Shown: in pieces, positions 33,494 to 42,185 of the stretch
Layout of the letters: each line of letters begins with the position of its first letter
How positions within the stretch are numbered: position 1 is the first letter of the stretch
Assembly (NCBI RefSeq): GCF_009932375.1
Contig: NZ_BLJG01000036.1
Coordinates: forward strand, 1 to 43,345
DNA from: Pseudomonas juntendi
Lineage (GTDB): Bacteria; Pseudomonadota; Gammaproteobacteria; Pseudomonadales; Pseudomonadaceae
Reading direction: 5' to 3'
Length of the DNA stretch: 43,345 nt
Position numbers and translations under genes: made by a program
Notes under the pieces: model-generated
What the model was told of the DNA's origin: nothing
Database searches by the model: none
The model's input: the letters and a program-made list of their open reading frames with translations, nothing else

Positions 33494-33507
33494 TGAAACC
33501 GGTTTCA
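33494..33507. promoter_or_regulatory. PtxS operator at the ptxS promoter
   Basis: Exact TGAAACCGGTTTCA. A TTGACG (33466-33471) lies 17-19 bp upstream of a TGTATT/TATTGA -10 candidate that abuts or overlaps the operator, so binding would block the start region. The ATG is 30 bp downstream. This fits autorepression. Confidence 0.9.
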
Positions 33508-33536
33508 TCGTCCACCTAATAATCATAAGGACACCC

Positions 33537-34556
33537 ATGACCGACGCGCCTGCCCATGCCCGCGAACGGGTCACCATCAGCGAAGTCGCGCGAGTCGCTG
33601 GCGTTTCCAAAGCCACCGTCTCACGCTACATCGGTGGCGATCGCCAGTTGCTGGCCGACGCCACCGCCAAGCGCCTGGCCGAGGTCATCGAACGCCTTGG
33701 CTACCGCCCCAACCAGATGGCCCGTGGCCTCAAGCGCGGGCAGACGCGCCTGATCGGCATGCTGGTTGCCGATATTCTCAACCCCTATTCCGTAGCCGTG
33801 ATGCATGGCGTGGAAACCGCCTGCCGCCAGCATGGCTACAGCCTGGTGGTGTGCAACACCAACCGTGACGACGACCAAGAGCGCCACCACCTGGTCGCCC
33901 TGCAGAGCTACAACGTCGAAGGCCTGATCGTGAACACGCTGGGGCACCACCCTGGCGAACTGCTCAACCTCCAGCGCGACCTGCCCATGGTGCTGGTCGA
34001 CCGTCAACTCCCTGAACTGAATGCCGACCTGGTCGGCCTGGATAATGCCGACGCCGTCGAGCAGGCCCTGGACCACCTGCAGGCACGCGGCTACCGGGAT
34101 ATCCTGGCGGTGAGCGAGCCGCTCGATGGCACCAGCTCGCGCCTGGAGCGGGTGCAGGCGTTCGGGGCCTCGGTCAGCCGCCGCCCAGGCATGCGTCAGC
34201 AGGTGCTGGAAACCGGCGCTGGCCTGGCAGGGCGGTTGGCCGCGTTCCTGGCTGACCGGGGTCATGGCCCGCAAGCCATTTTTACCTGCAACGGTGTTGC
34301 CACCCTGGCCGTGACCCGTGCCCTGCATGACGCCGGTTGCAATCTGTTTGCCGATGTCGGCCTGGTCGCACTCGACGATCTGGACTGGTACCCCCTGGTC
34401 GGCACTGGCATCACGGCATTAGCCCAGCCTACCGAACGCATCGGCGTAGCAGCCTTCGAGAGCCTGCTCGGCCGGCTTCGCGGCGATGGCGCAGCGGCAC
34501 GACGCATCGAATTCAAGGCCAACCTGGTCATCCGCGGCTCGACCCAACCCCAGTAA
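33537..34556 (+). CDS. ptxS: LacI-family regulator PtxS
   Basis: This 339-residue repressor has its helix-turn-helix at about residues 12-34 (TISEVARVAGVSKATVSRYI) and hinge helix near residue 55 (YRPNQMARGLKRG). The ligand-binding domain includes RLIGMLVADILNPYSVAVMH. PtxS binds TGAAACCGGTTTCA and is released by 2-ketogluconate; three exact operator copies lie at 29453, 33494 and 34596. I used the ATG at 33537, preceded by AAGGACACCC; the long in-frame extension upstream crosses the operator and cannot be coding. It is placed between its two target operons, on the same strand. Confidence 0.95.
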   Translation: MTDAPAHARERVTISEVARVAGVSKATVSRYIGGDRQLLADATAKRLAEVIERLGYRPNQMARGLKRGQTRLIGMLVADILNPYSVAVMHGVETACRQHGYSLVVCNTNRDDDQERHHLVALQSYNVEGLIVNTLGHHPGELLNLQRDLPMVLVDRQLPELNADLVGLDNADAVEQALDHLQARGYRDILAVSEPLDGTSSRLERVQAFGASVSRRPGMRQQVLETGAGLAGRLAAFLADRGHGPQAIFTCNGVATLAVTRALHDAGCNLFADVGLVALDDLDWYPLVGTGITALAQPTERIGVAAFESLLGRLRGDGAAARRIEFKANLVIRGSTQPQ

Positions 34557-34595
34557 GCAGCGGCAGGCCTTGTGCCTGACGCTGCCGTATAAAAA

Positions 34596-34609
34596 TGAAA
34601 CCGGTTTCA
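34596..34609. promoter_or_regulatory. PtxS operator of the kgu operon
   Basis: Exact TGAAACCGGTTTCA, directly downstream of a TATAAA (34588-34593) that could be the -10 element. The operator ends 14 bp before the kguE ATG, so here PtxS would sit at or just after the start site. That differs from the gluconate dehydrogenase operon, where it covers the -35. Confidence 0.9.
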
Positions 34610-34623
34610 AAAGGATAAAAACA

Positions 34624-35403
34624 ATGTACCCGAACCCCGTTTCCATCAGCCTCTCCAGTTATGGCGCCGACTTTGTCCGGCAACGTGGCCAGGAGCAGTT
34701 TCTCGACCTTTTGGCCGCCGCAGGCGTCAGCCGGGTGGAGTTGCGTGAAGAATTGTTCGCAAGTGCACCCGATGCCGCGGCACTGGGTGCCGTGATTGCC
34801 GGGTTGGGCATGGAGTGCCTGTATTCGACCCCTCTGGAGCTGTGGACGGCGCAGGGCGTGCCCGACCCTTCGCTGGTGCACAAACTGGACACCGCGCGGG
34901 CGCTGGGTGCGGTGGCGCTGAAAGTGTCCTTGGGCCATTTCGATGAACACTGCGACCTTTCGGCCTTGGCGGCGCTGCTGCCAGCGCAGGGGCCGTTGCT
35001 GTTGGTGGAAAACGACCAGACCACGCAAGGTGGCAGAATCGAGCCCCTGCAGCGCTTCTTCGAGCAGGCCGATGCATGCGGCCTGAACCTGGGCATGACG
35101 TTCGATATCGGTAATTGGCACTGGCAGGGCGAGGTGGCGTTGCACGCTGCCCGGCAACTTGGCCGGTGGGTGCGCTATGTGCATTGCAAGGGCGTACAGC
35201 GCCGTGCCGACGGCCGCCTGGTCGCCGTGCCGCCGCAAGCATCAGACCTGCGCGCCTGGGCCGAGCAACTGGCCGAATTCGCCCCTGGGGTGGTACGCGC
35301 CGTCGAGTATCCCCTGGCCGACGACGACCTGTTGGCCCTGACCCGGGCCCAAGTGCACAGCCTGTCGCGGCTGGGTGCTGACCAGGAGGTGGCCCATGCA
35401 TGA
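34624..35403 (+). CDS. kguE: KguE, xylose-isomerase-like TIM-barrel protein
   Basis: This 259-residue sugar phosphate isomerase/epimerase-fold protein is the first gene of the 2-ketogluconate operon. Barrel motifs with metal-ligand residues are visible: VSRVELREELF, LLLVENDQTTQGGRIEP, MTFDIGNWHWQGE and VRYVHCKGVQ. It is usually called a 2-ketogluconate epimerase, although the exact reaction is not well established. The start is set by AAGGATAAAAACA before the ATG; an upstream in-frame stretch overlaps ptxS. The 3' end overlaps kguK by 8 bp. Confidence 0.92.
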   Translation: MYPNPVSISLSSYGADFVRQRGQEQFLDLLAAAGVSRVELREELFASAPDAAALGAVIAGLGMECLYSTPLELWTAQGVPDPSLVHKLDTARALGAVALKVSLGHFDEHCDLSALAALLPAQGPLLLVENDQTTQGGRIEPLQRFFEQADACGLNLGMTFDIGNWHWQGEVALHAARQLGRWVRYVHCKGVQRRADGRLVAVPPQASDLRAWAEQLAEFAPGVVRAVEYPLADDDLLALTRAQVHSLSRLGADQEVAHA

Positions 35404-36346
35404 GCATGACGTGCTGTGCTTTGGCGAAACCATGGCCATGTTCGTCGCCGAGCACTGCGGCGACCTGGCCAGTGTCGGGCAGTTCGGCAAGCGTATCGCC
35501 GGCGCGGACAGTAACGTGGCCATCGGCCTTGCACGGCTGGGCTTCAAGGTGCGCTGGCTGAGCCGGGTAGGTGACGACTCGCTGGGGCGCTTCGTGCTCG
35601 ACAGCCTGCGCCGTGAAGGCCTCGACTGTTCGGCGGTGGAAGTGGATGGCCACTGCGCCACCGGCTTCCAGCTCAAGGCCCGTTGCGATGATGGCAGCGA
35701 CCCCGCGGTCGAGTACTTCCGCCGGGGGTCGGCAGCCAGCCGGCTGTCGCCTGCGCTGCTGCAACCTGGCTTGCTGCAAGCGCGCCACCTGCATGCCACG
35801 GGCATCCCGCCGGCGCTGTCGGAAAGCTGCCGGGCACTGTCGCACGGGCTGCTTGACGCCATGCGTGCAGCCGGGCGCAGCATCTCGTTCGACCCCAACC
35901 TGCGGCCCTCGCTATGGCCGGACCAGGCCAGCATGGTGCGCGAAATCAATGCCCTGGCGAGCAAAGCCGACTGGGTCTTGCCAGGCCTGGAAGAGGGCCG
36001 CCTGCTGACGGGCCAGCACAGCCCCGCCGATATCGCAGCGTTCTACCTCGACCAAGGCGTGGAACTGGTGGTGATCAAGCTGGGCGACGCCGGAGCCTAC
36101 TGGCGCAGTGGCAGCGGCGAGGGCCAGGTCGCCCCTGTAGCCGTCAGCCGTGTCGTGGACACCGTCGGCGCCGGTGATGCGTTCGCCGTGGGCGTGCTCA
36201 GCGCACTGCTCGAGGGGCGCCCAGTGGCAGAGGCGGTGGCGCGTGGCAACTGGTGCGGCAGCCGCGCCGTGCAATCGCGCGGCGACATGGAAGGGCTGCC
36301 GCTGCGTCACGAACTGGAGGCCTACGACCTGCGCAGAAGTGCCTGA
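35396..36346 (+). CDS. kguK: 2-ketogluconate kinase KguK
   Basis: This 316-residue PfkB-family kinase has the N-terminal GKRIAGADSNVAIGLARLG motif and the C-terminal signature DTVGAGDAFAVGVL (255-268) with catalytic Asp261. It phosphorylates cytoplasmic 2-ketogluconate to 2-keto-6-phosphogluconate. AGGAGG lies 5 bp before the ATG at 35396, inside the end of kguE. A seven-codon upstream extension is in frame but has no ribosome site. Confidence 0.95.
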   Translation: MHEHDVLCFGETMAMFVAEHCGDLASVGQFGKRIAGADSNVAIGLARLGFKVRWLSRVGDDSLGRFVLDSLRREGLDCSAVEVDGHCATGFQLKARCDDGSDPAVEYFRRGSAASRLSPALLQPGLLQARHLHATGIPPALSESCRALSHGLLDAMRAAGRSISFDPNLRPSLWPDQASMVREINALASKADWVLPGLEEGRLLTGQHSPADIAAFYLDQGVELVVIKLGDAGAYWRSGSGEGQVAPVAVSRVVDTVGAGDAFAVGVLSALLEGRPVAEAVARGNWCGSRAVQSRGDMEGLPLRHELEAYDLRRSA

Positions 36347-36404
36347 ATGCTTTAACCGGAATCACCTGTTGCCACAAAAACAACAAGCTCAGGAGTCACA
36401 GACC

Positions 36405-37697
36405 ATGCAAAGCCAAAAACTGGCACCGCGTCGCTGGTGGTACATCATCCCGATCGTGTTCTTCACCTACAGCCTGGCTTATCTGGACCGCGCCAACTAC
36501 GGCTTCGCCGCCGCCTCGGGCATGGCCGAAGACCTGCACATCACCCCCGTGCTGTCGTCCTTGCTGGGGGCGTTGTTCTTCCTTGGCTACTTCTTCTTCC
36601 AGGTACCTGGGGCCATCTACGCTGAAAAACGCAGCGTGAAGAAGCTGATATTCGTCTGCCTGATCCTCTGGGGCGGTTTGGCCACGCTTACCGGGATGGT
36701 CAGCAATGTCTACATGCTGATCGGCATCCGCTTCCTGCTGGGCGTGGTCGAGGCCGCAGTCATGCCCGCCATGCTGGTGTACTTGTGCCACTGGTTCACC
36801 CGTGCCGAGCGCTCCCGCGCCAACACCTTCCTGATGCTCGGCAACCCGGTCACCATCCTGTGGATGTCGGTGGTGTCGGGTTACCTGATCAAGCATTACG
36901 ACTGGCGCTGGATGTTCATCATCGAGGGCCTGCCGGCGGTGATCTGGGCGTTCTTCTGGTGGCGCCTGGTGGATGACCGCCCAGCCCAGGTCAGCTGGCT
37001 GAGCGCCCAGGAAAAAGCAGACTTGCAACAGGCGCTGGCGGCCGAGCAGCAGGGCATCAAGCCGGTCAAGAACTACCGCGAGGCATTCCGCTCGCCGCAG
37101 GTGATCATCCTGGCGCTGCAGTACTTCTGCTGGAGCATTGGCGTGTACGGCTTCGTGCTGTGGTTGCCGTCGATCCTCAAGCAGGCGGCCAACGTCGACA
37201 TTGTGCAGGCCGGCTGGCTGGCCTCGGTGCCCTACCTGGCGGCGGTAGTGGCCATGGTGGGCGTGTCCTGGGCCTCTGACCGCGTGCAAAAGCGCAAGCG
37301 CTTCGTGTGGCCGCCGCTGCTGATCGCTGCCGTGGCGTTCTATGGCTCTTATGCCCTGGGCACCGATCACTTCTGGTGGTCGTACGCGCTGCTGGTGGTC
37401 GCTGGCGCCTGCATGTACGCGCCCTATGGCCCGTTCTTCGCCATCGTGCCCGAGATACTGCCGGCCAATGTCGCCGGGGGTGCCATGGCGCTGATCAACA
37501 GCATGGGGGCGCTGGGCTCTTTCGGCGGCTCCTGGCTGGTGGGCTACCTCAATGGCGCCACGGGTGGGCCTGGCGCCTCGTACCTGTTCATGTGCGGTGC
37601 GCTGCTGACTGCCGTGGCGCTGACGGCCGCCCTCAATACTTCCCAGACCTCCGGCCGGGCCAAACGCAATGGCACGCGCCTGGCGCTGAACCCTTAG
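36405..37697 (+). CDS. kguT: 2-ketogluconate transporter KguT (MFS)
   Basis: This 430-residue major-facilitator transporter of the anion:cation symporter (phthalate permease-like) type has 12 membrane segments. The first is WYIIPIVFFTYSLAYLDRAN, with the family motif D-R-A-N-x-G-F. FLLGVVEAAVMPAMLVYL and the amphipathic TRAERSRAN loop follow TM4. AGGAG 9 bp before the ATG fixes the start at 36405. It imports 2-ketogluconate made by the periplasmic dehydrogenase. It is located between kguK (58 bp gap) and kguD. Confidence 0.95.
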   Translation: MQSQKLAPRRWWYIIPIVFFTYSLAYLDRANYGFAAASGMAEDLHITPVLSSLLGALFFLGYFFFQVPGAIYAEKRSVKKLIFVCLILWGGLATLTGMVSNVYMLIGIRFLLGVVEAAVMPAMLVYLCHWFTRAERSRANTFLMLGNPVTILWMSVVSGYLIKHYDWRWMFIIEGLPAVIWAFFWWRLVDDRPAQVSWLSAQEKADLQQALAAEQQGIKPVKNYREAFRSPQVIILALQYFCWSIGVYGFVLWLPSILKQAANVDIVQAGWLASVPYLAAVVAMVGVSWASDRVQKRKRFVWPPLLIAAVAFYGSYALGTDHFWWSYALLVVAGACMYAPYGPFFAIVPEILPANVAGGAMALINSMGALGSFGGSWLVGYLNGATGGPGASYLFMCGALLTAVALTAALNTSQTSGRAKRNGTRLALNP

Positions 37698-37708
37698 GAA
37701 TGACTGCA

Positions 37709-38671
37709 ATGAAAAAACGAATCGTCTTGTACAAGCGCCTTTCCGATGACCTGATGGCGCGCCTGCACGCCCAGGTGGACGTGACCTGGGTGGACATTGC
37801 CCAGCCCGATGGCCTGGCGCGCCTGCGCGATGCGTTGCCAGGGGCGCACGGGTTGCTGGGCGCCAGCCTGCGCCTGGACGCCAGCCTGCTCGATTTGGCG
37901 CCGCAGCTGGAGGTCGTGTCCAGCGTTTCGGTCGGGGTGGACAACTACGACGTTGCGCAGCTCAGCCGCCGTGGCGTGATGCTGACCAATACCCCGGACG
38001 TGCTGACCGAAACCACGGCGGACACCGGCTTCGCCCTGATCCTGGCGACCGCCAGGCGGGTGGTGGAGCTGGCCAACTGGGTGCGTGAAGGCCATTGGCA
38101 GGCCAACCTGGGGCCGGCGCATTTTGGCTGTGATGTGCATGGCAAGACGCTGGGCATCGTCGGCATGGGCCGCATTGGCGAGGCGTTGGCCCGGCGTGCT
38201 GCCGCAGGCTTTGGCATGCGCGTGCTGTACCACAGTCAGCGCGCCAAGCCCGACGTAGAAGCACGCCACGCTGCGCGCCAGTGCAGCCTGGACGCGCTAT
38301 TGCAGCAAGCGGACTTCGTCTGCCTGACGGTGCCGCTCAGTGCCAGTACTGAAGGGCTGATCGGTGCGCGTGAGCTGGGGTTGATGAAGCCCGATGCTAT
38401 TCTGGTGAACATTTCCCGCGGGCGGGTGGTGGACGAGGCTGCGCTGATCGACGCGTTGCGCGCCAGGCGTATCCGTGGTGCAGGGCTGGATGTGTTCGTG
38501 CAGGAGCCGTTGCCGATAGACTCGCCACTGCTGCAGTTGGACAACGTGGTAGCAACCCCGCACATCGGCTCTGCGACCCAGGAAACCCGCCAGGCCATGG
38601 CGCGCTGTGCAGTGGACAACCTGCTCAGCGCGCTGGCGGGCGAGCGGCCTGCGAACCTGGTAAACGGATGA
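37709..38671 (+). CDS. kguD: 2-keto-6-phosphogluconate reductase KguD
   Basis: This 320-residue D-isomer-specific 2-hydroxyacid dehydrogenase has the NAD(P)-binding motif GMGRIGEALARRAAAGFGMR and the SVGVDNYD block. Catalytic residues are in NISRGRVVDEAAL (Arg), DVFVQEPLP (Glu) and VVATPHIGSAT (His). It reduces 2-keto-6-phosphogluconate to 6-phosphogluconate. I prefer the ATG at 37709 (AGGA 10 bp upstream) over an ATG 9 bp earlier, which follows the AGGA without a gap. It is the last kgu gene. Confidence 0.95.
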   Translation: MKKRIVLYKRLSDDLMARLHAQVDVTWVDIAQPDGLARLRDALPGAHGLLGASLRLDASLLDLAPQLEVVSSVSVGVDNYDVAQLSRRGVMLTNTPDVLTETTADTGFALILATARRVVELANWVREGHWQANLGPAHFGCDVHGKTLGIVGMGRIGEALARRAAAGFGMRVLYHSQRAKPDVEARHAARQCSLDALLQQADFVCLTVPLSASTEGLIGARELGLMKPDAILVNISRGRVVDEAALIDALRARRIRGAGLDVFVQEPLPIDSPLLQLDNVVATPHIGSATQETRQAMARCAVDNLLSALAGERPANLVNG

Positions 38672-38676
38672 TAGAA

Positions 38677-38695
38677 GGCGGCGCTGTGGCGCGCC
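38677..38695. terminator. Hairpin between convergent kguD and endonuclease genes
   Basis: GGC-G-GCGC (38677-38684) pairs with GCGC-GCC (38689-38695) across a TGTG loop, with one bulged G. It fills the 25-bp gap between two convergent stop codons. There is no U-tract. Confidence 0.45.
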
Positions 38696-38696
38696 G

Positions 38697-39653
38697 TCAG
38701 CGGCAGTTACCGGCCTTGCGGTAACCTGCCGCCTGCGCCTCACCTTCATTGGCGAAACTGACCTGGTTCTTGGCCGCTACCTGGGTGTAGCCGGGGCAAC
38801 CCACTGCCAGGTGGTAGACGTGGCTGTTGCGGTTGCCCAGCACCGAACCCGGCGCCCCGGCATTGGCCTGGCCCGGCTTGCCTGGTGCCTGGGCGGGCGC
38901 CGCTTGCGCCACGCCAACCCCGCTGGGTTTGTAATCCGCCGTCCACTTGCGCTGGCCGCTGACGAAAGGGTTGGCATGCCCCATGATCGCGGCGATGCGG
39001 CGGTCGCGCTCCTTTTCCCACGCTGACACCGGGTACTGCTTGTCCCAGGCCATCAGCACTTGTTGCTGCTGGCGCGACATGTTCAGGCGATAGCGGTCGT
39101 ACATGTAGAAGGTGGTACGGGCCACCAGGCCTTTGACTTCGTCACGAGGCTCGGCGGCGCGCTGGGCGAAATCCACCTTGGTGGTGCACTGGCCGTATTC
39201 GCCGGCGTTGCCGCTGACCATGCCGTAGTTGAAGTTGCTGCGGTCGCCATTGACCTCACCCACGGCCGGGTACAGGTTGAACAGGTCGGCCTCCATGGCG
39301 CGGAACACCGGGTCGCTGTCCACACAATGCTCGCGCCCACCGTTCTTCCAGCATTGGCGCTGGTTGCCGAAGGTATAGGCCGGCACGATGTGTTCCCATT
39401 CGGTGCGCTCGGCGCGATTTTGCTGCTTGCGCGTCTGATAGCCGCACGACGCCGCATCGACCCGCCCACCGGACTTGCCGACCCAGGTCCATTTGCAGCC
39501 GCAATACAGGTCGCCCATGGCACTGCTGGCTTGGTCCAGGTACACCTTCTGCTTGGCCACGACCTTGGCCTCGGTGAAGGTGGCAGGGGGTGTGGCCCAC
39601 GCGGGCAAGCTAAAGGAAAATAGTAGAGTTACGGCATAAAGCAGTGATTTCAT
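38697..39653 (-). CDS. Secreted endonuclease I with extra C-terminal domain
   Basis: This 318-residue protein has a signal peptide, MKSLLYAVTLLFSFSLPAWA. The endonuclease I (EndA/Dns) domain spans about 25-235: YCGCKW, the metal/catalytic block RTEWEHIVPAYTFGNQRQCW, DLFNLYPAVGEVNGDRSNFN and a following REHCVD region. A Pro/Ala/Gly linker leads to a roughly 40-residue C-terminal module, GNRNSHVYHLAVGCPGY...AAGYRKAGNC, resembling the Ada-like zinc-binding module seen on some nucleases. It probably degrades extracellular DNA. An ATG 11 codons upstream (39686) is an alternative; neither has a good ribosome site, but the chosen one gives a normal signal peptide. Confidence 0.9.
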   Translation of the reverse strand: MKSLLYAVTLLFSFSLPAWATPPATFTEAKVVAKQKVYLDQASSAMGDLYCGCKWTWVGKSGGRVDAASCGYQTRKQQNRAERTEWEHIVPAYTFGNQRQCWKNGGREHCVDSDPVFRAMEADLFNLYPAVGEVNGDRSNFNYGMVSGNAGEYGQCTTKVDFAQRAAEPRDEVKGLVARTTFYMYDRYRLNMSRQQQQVLMAWDKQYPVSAWEKERDRRIAAIMGHANPFVSGQRKWTADYKPSGVGVAQAAPAQAPGKPGQANAGAPGSVLGNRNSHVYHLAVGCPGYTQVAAKNQVSFANEGEAQAAGYRKAGNCR

Positions 39654-39751
39654 AAGAGAAAAATATTCAAATGCGAGGACGCGCATTGTAATACTTTCAT
39701 CGTCATTGGCCAGCACGCCGGGCATACCTGGCGAGCTGGCAAAGGCCCACG

Positions 39752-40747
39752 CTACTTGAAGCCAGCCACCGCGTGCGGGATATACGGCGCCTGCAGCCGT
39801 GCCACTTCATCGGCACTGAGCTGCACCGACAGCGCGGCCAGCGCATCATCCAGATGGGCGGGTTTGGAGGCGCCGACGATCGGTGCGCTTACGCCGTTTT
39901 TGCCCAACACCCATGCCAGCGCGACCTGGGCCATTGGCACCCCCCGTTCGCCGGCAATCTGCTCGACGACATCGATGACCCGGCCATCTTCGACCTCGGT
40001 ATCTTTATAGAACGACTGCCCGGACAGGTCGCTACGGGTGCGGTCGGTCTGCTGGCCGTTGGGGCGCGTGAGGCGGCCGCGGGCCATCGGGCTCCAGGGC
40101 AACAAGCCCACGCCTTGGTCCAGGCACAGCGGGATCATCTCGCGTTCTTCTTCGCGGTACAGCAGGTTGAGGTGGTTCTGCATCGAAACGAAGCGGCTCC
40201 AGCCGTTGCTGGCCGCTACCTGCTGAGCCTTGGCGAACTGCCAGGCATACATCGACGAAGCGCCGATGTAGCGCGCCTTGCCAGCCTTGACCACGTCGTG
40301 CAGGGCTTCCATGGTTTCCTCGATGGGCGTGTGGTAGTCCCAGCGGTGAATCTGGTACAGGTCCACATAGTCGGTGCCCAGGCGCGTGAGGCTGGCGTCG
40401 ATGCTGGCCATGATCACCTTGCGGGACAAGCCCTGTTCATTGGGCCGGTGGGGGCCTTGCCCCATGTTCGGTGGGTAGAACACCTTGGTGGCGATGACCG
40501 TTTCTTCACGGCGCGTGAAGGCCTTCAGCAGTTTGCCGACGATCACTTCCGACGTGCCGGCAGAGTAGCTGTTGGCAGTGTCGAAGAAGTTGATGCCTTG
40601 CTCGACGGCATGGCGAATGATCGGCCGGCTGGCCTCTTCGTTCAAGGTCCAGGGGTGGGTGCCGGCATCCGGATCGCCGAACGTCATGCAACCCAGGCAC
40701 AACCTGGAAATATCCAGGCCGGTGCTACCCAGCTTTACGTATTGCAT
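39752..40747 (-). CDS. Aldo/keto reductase (YajO/YghZ-like)
   Basis: This 331-residue NADPH-dependent reductase is of the aldo/keto superfamily. The catalytic tetrad is complete: Asp56 (FFDTANSYSAG), Tyr61, Lys88 (ATKVF) and His134 (YQIHRWDYHT). The SMQNHLNLLYREEEREMIP and LLPWSPMARGRLTRP stretches are typical of the AKR12/YajO-like group. The substrate is unknown. It lies 98 bp upstream of the endonuclease gene on the same strand and 134 bp downstream of an MFS gene, so operon membership is doubtful. Confidence 0.93.
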   Translation of the reverse strand: MQYVKLGSTGLDISRLCLGCMTFGDPDAGTHPWTLNEEASRPIIRHAVEQGINFFDTANSYSAGTSEVIVGKLLKAFTRREETVIATKVFYPPNMGQGPHRPNEQGLSRKVIMASIDASLTRLGTDYVDLYQIHRWDYHTPIEETMEALHDVVKAGKARYIGASSMYAWQFAKAQQVAASNGWSRFVSMQNHLNLLYREEEREMIPLCLDQGVGLLPWSPMARGRLTRPNGQQTDRTRSDLSGQSFYKDTEVEDGRVIDVVEQIAGERGVPMAQVALAWVLGKNGVSAPIVGASKPAHLDDALAALSVQLSADEVARLQAPYIPHAVAGFK

Positions 40748-40881
40748 CGTGATCTCCTAGGAAGGGGAAGGGATGAACCCAGCCTGCGGCTGGTGCTGAT
40801 GGTAGTGAGTTCAGCAATGGGGGGAGGTTCATCGAACGCCGTGTGACGCTGAACCTGCCCCTGCCCAGCACCGCTGCCGGG

Positions 40882-42066
40882 TCAATGCCCGCCACGCATT
40901 CGCCGGGCGAGCAGGTAGATGCCCAGCCCGACCAGCGCGGTAGCCGCGCCGATGTAGCCGGTGCTGGTCCAGCCCATGCCGGCGGTAATCGCCATACCGC
41001 CCAGCCAGGGCCCCAGCGCATTGGCCAGGTTGAACGCGGCATGGTTCGACGCTGCGGCCAGGCTTGGCGCTTCATGGGCAATGTCCATCAAGCGGATCTG
41101 CAACGGTGCCGCCAGGGCGATCATGGTGCCCACCAGGCCGATGCCCAGCAGCAGGCTCCAGAGCGCCTGCGCGGCAACGGTAAAGAACAGCAGCACGGCG
41201 ATCGACCATACCAACACCAACCCCACCGCACGGAACTGCAACCGGTCGAACAGCTTGCCGCCTGCAATGTTGCCAACGATACCGCCCACACCGAAGGCCG
41301 CCAGGCCGAACGGAATCCACTGCGGCGCGACCTGGGTCACCTGCAGCATGGTCGGCGCCAGGTAGCTGAATACACAGAACATGCCGGCAAAGCCAATGGC
41401 CGCGATGCCCAGTGCCATCCACACTTGCGGCAGGGCAAAGGCGCGCAGTTCCTTTCGTGGGTCGCTGCGCACCTCATCGTGAGGCTGGGGCACGAAGCGC
41501 CAGACCAGGACAATGGTGCACAGGGCGATCACGCCGACCAGCACGAACGCCGAGCGCCAGCCAAAGTACTGGCCGAGGAAGGTGGCTACAGGGTTACCTA
41601 GCAGCATGGCCAGCGTCAGGCCCAGCATCACCCGGGCCACGGCCCCGGCACGCTGGTCCTTGGCAACCATGCTCGAGGCCACCACCGCGGCGATGCCGAA
41701 ATAAGCACCGTGGGGCAGGCCGCTGATGAAGCGGAAAGCCACCAGGCCGCTGAAGGAAGGGGCGAGGGCGGTGGCCAAGTTGCCTAGCGCATACAGCAGC
41801 ATCAACAGCAGCAGCATGTGCTTGCGCAGCAGTTTGGCGCCCAGAATCGCCAGGGTCGGCGCACCGACCATGACCCCCAGCGCATAGGCACTGATGGCGT
41901 GGCCCACTTGCGGTTCGCTCAACTGCAGGTTGCTGGCAATGTCGGGCATCAGGCCCATGATGGAAAATTCACCGGTACCGATGGCGAAGCTGCCCAGCGC
42001 CATGGCGGCTTCCATCTTGGCGACGGCGCTTTTGCTGGGCGGCGGGGGGAGTTGCTGGACTGACAT
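40882..42066 (-). CDS. MFS transporter (DHA1/AraJ-like efflux)
   Basis: This 394-residue, 12-helix major-facilitator protein has a proline-rich N terminus, GSFAIGTGEFSIMGLMPDIA in TM1, and the DHA1 motif SEPQVGHAISAYALGVMVGA. TM4-5 are GLVAFRFISGLPHGAYFGIA. This is the AraJ/YdhP/sugar-efflux-type branch; the substrate cannot be told from sequence. Direct repeats TGAAAC spaced 10 bp apart lie 24-46 bp upstream of the start (42090-42112). The LysR gene upstream on the same strand is a possible regulator. Confidence 0.92.
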   Translation of the reverse strand: MSVQQLPPPPSKSAVAKMEAAMALGSFAIGTGEFSIMGLMPDIASNLQLSEPQVGHAISAYALGVMVGAPTLAILGAKLLRKHMLLLLMLLYALGNLATALAPSFSGLVAFRFISGLPHGAYFGIAAVVASSMVAKDQRAGAVARVMLGLTLAMLLGNPVATFLGQYFGWRSAFVLVGVIALCTIVLVWRFVPQPHDEVRSDPRKELRAFALPQVWMALGIAAIGFAGMFCVFSYLAPTMLQVTQVAPQWIPFGLAAFGVGGIVGNIAGGKLFDRLQFRAVGLVLVWSIAVLLFFTVAAQALWSLLLGIGLVGTMIALAAPLQIRLMDIAHEAPSLAAASNHAAFNLANALGPWLGGMAITAGMGWTSTGYIGAATALVGLGIYLLARRMRGGH

Positions 42067-42185
42067 CTGAATCCCTTGTTGGGCCTATGTTGAAACATGC
42101 TGAAACGTTCAAGGCGGGATGATAGTCAATCGGTGGGCGCAACGTCGAGGCAGCGCCGCCGCTCAAACCAGGGGCCAGGCGCCGA

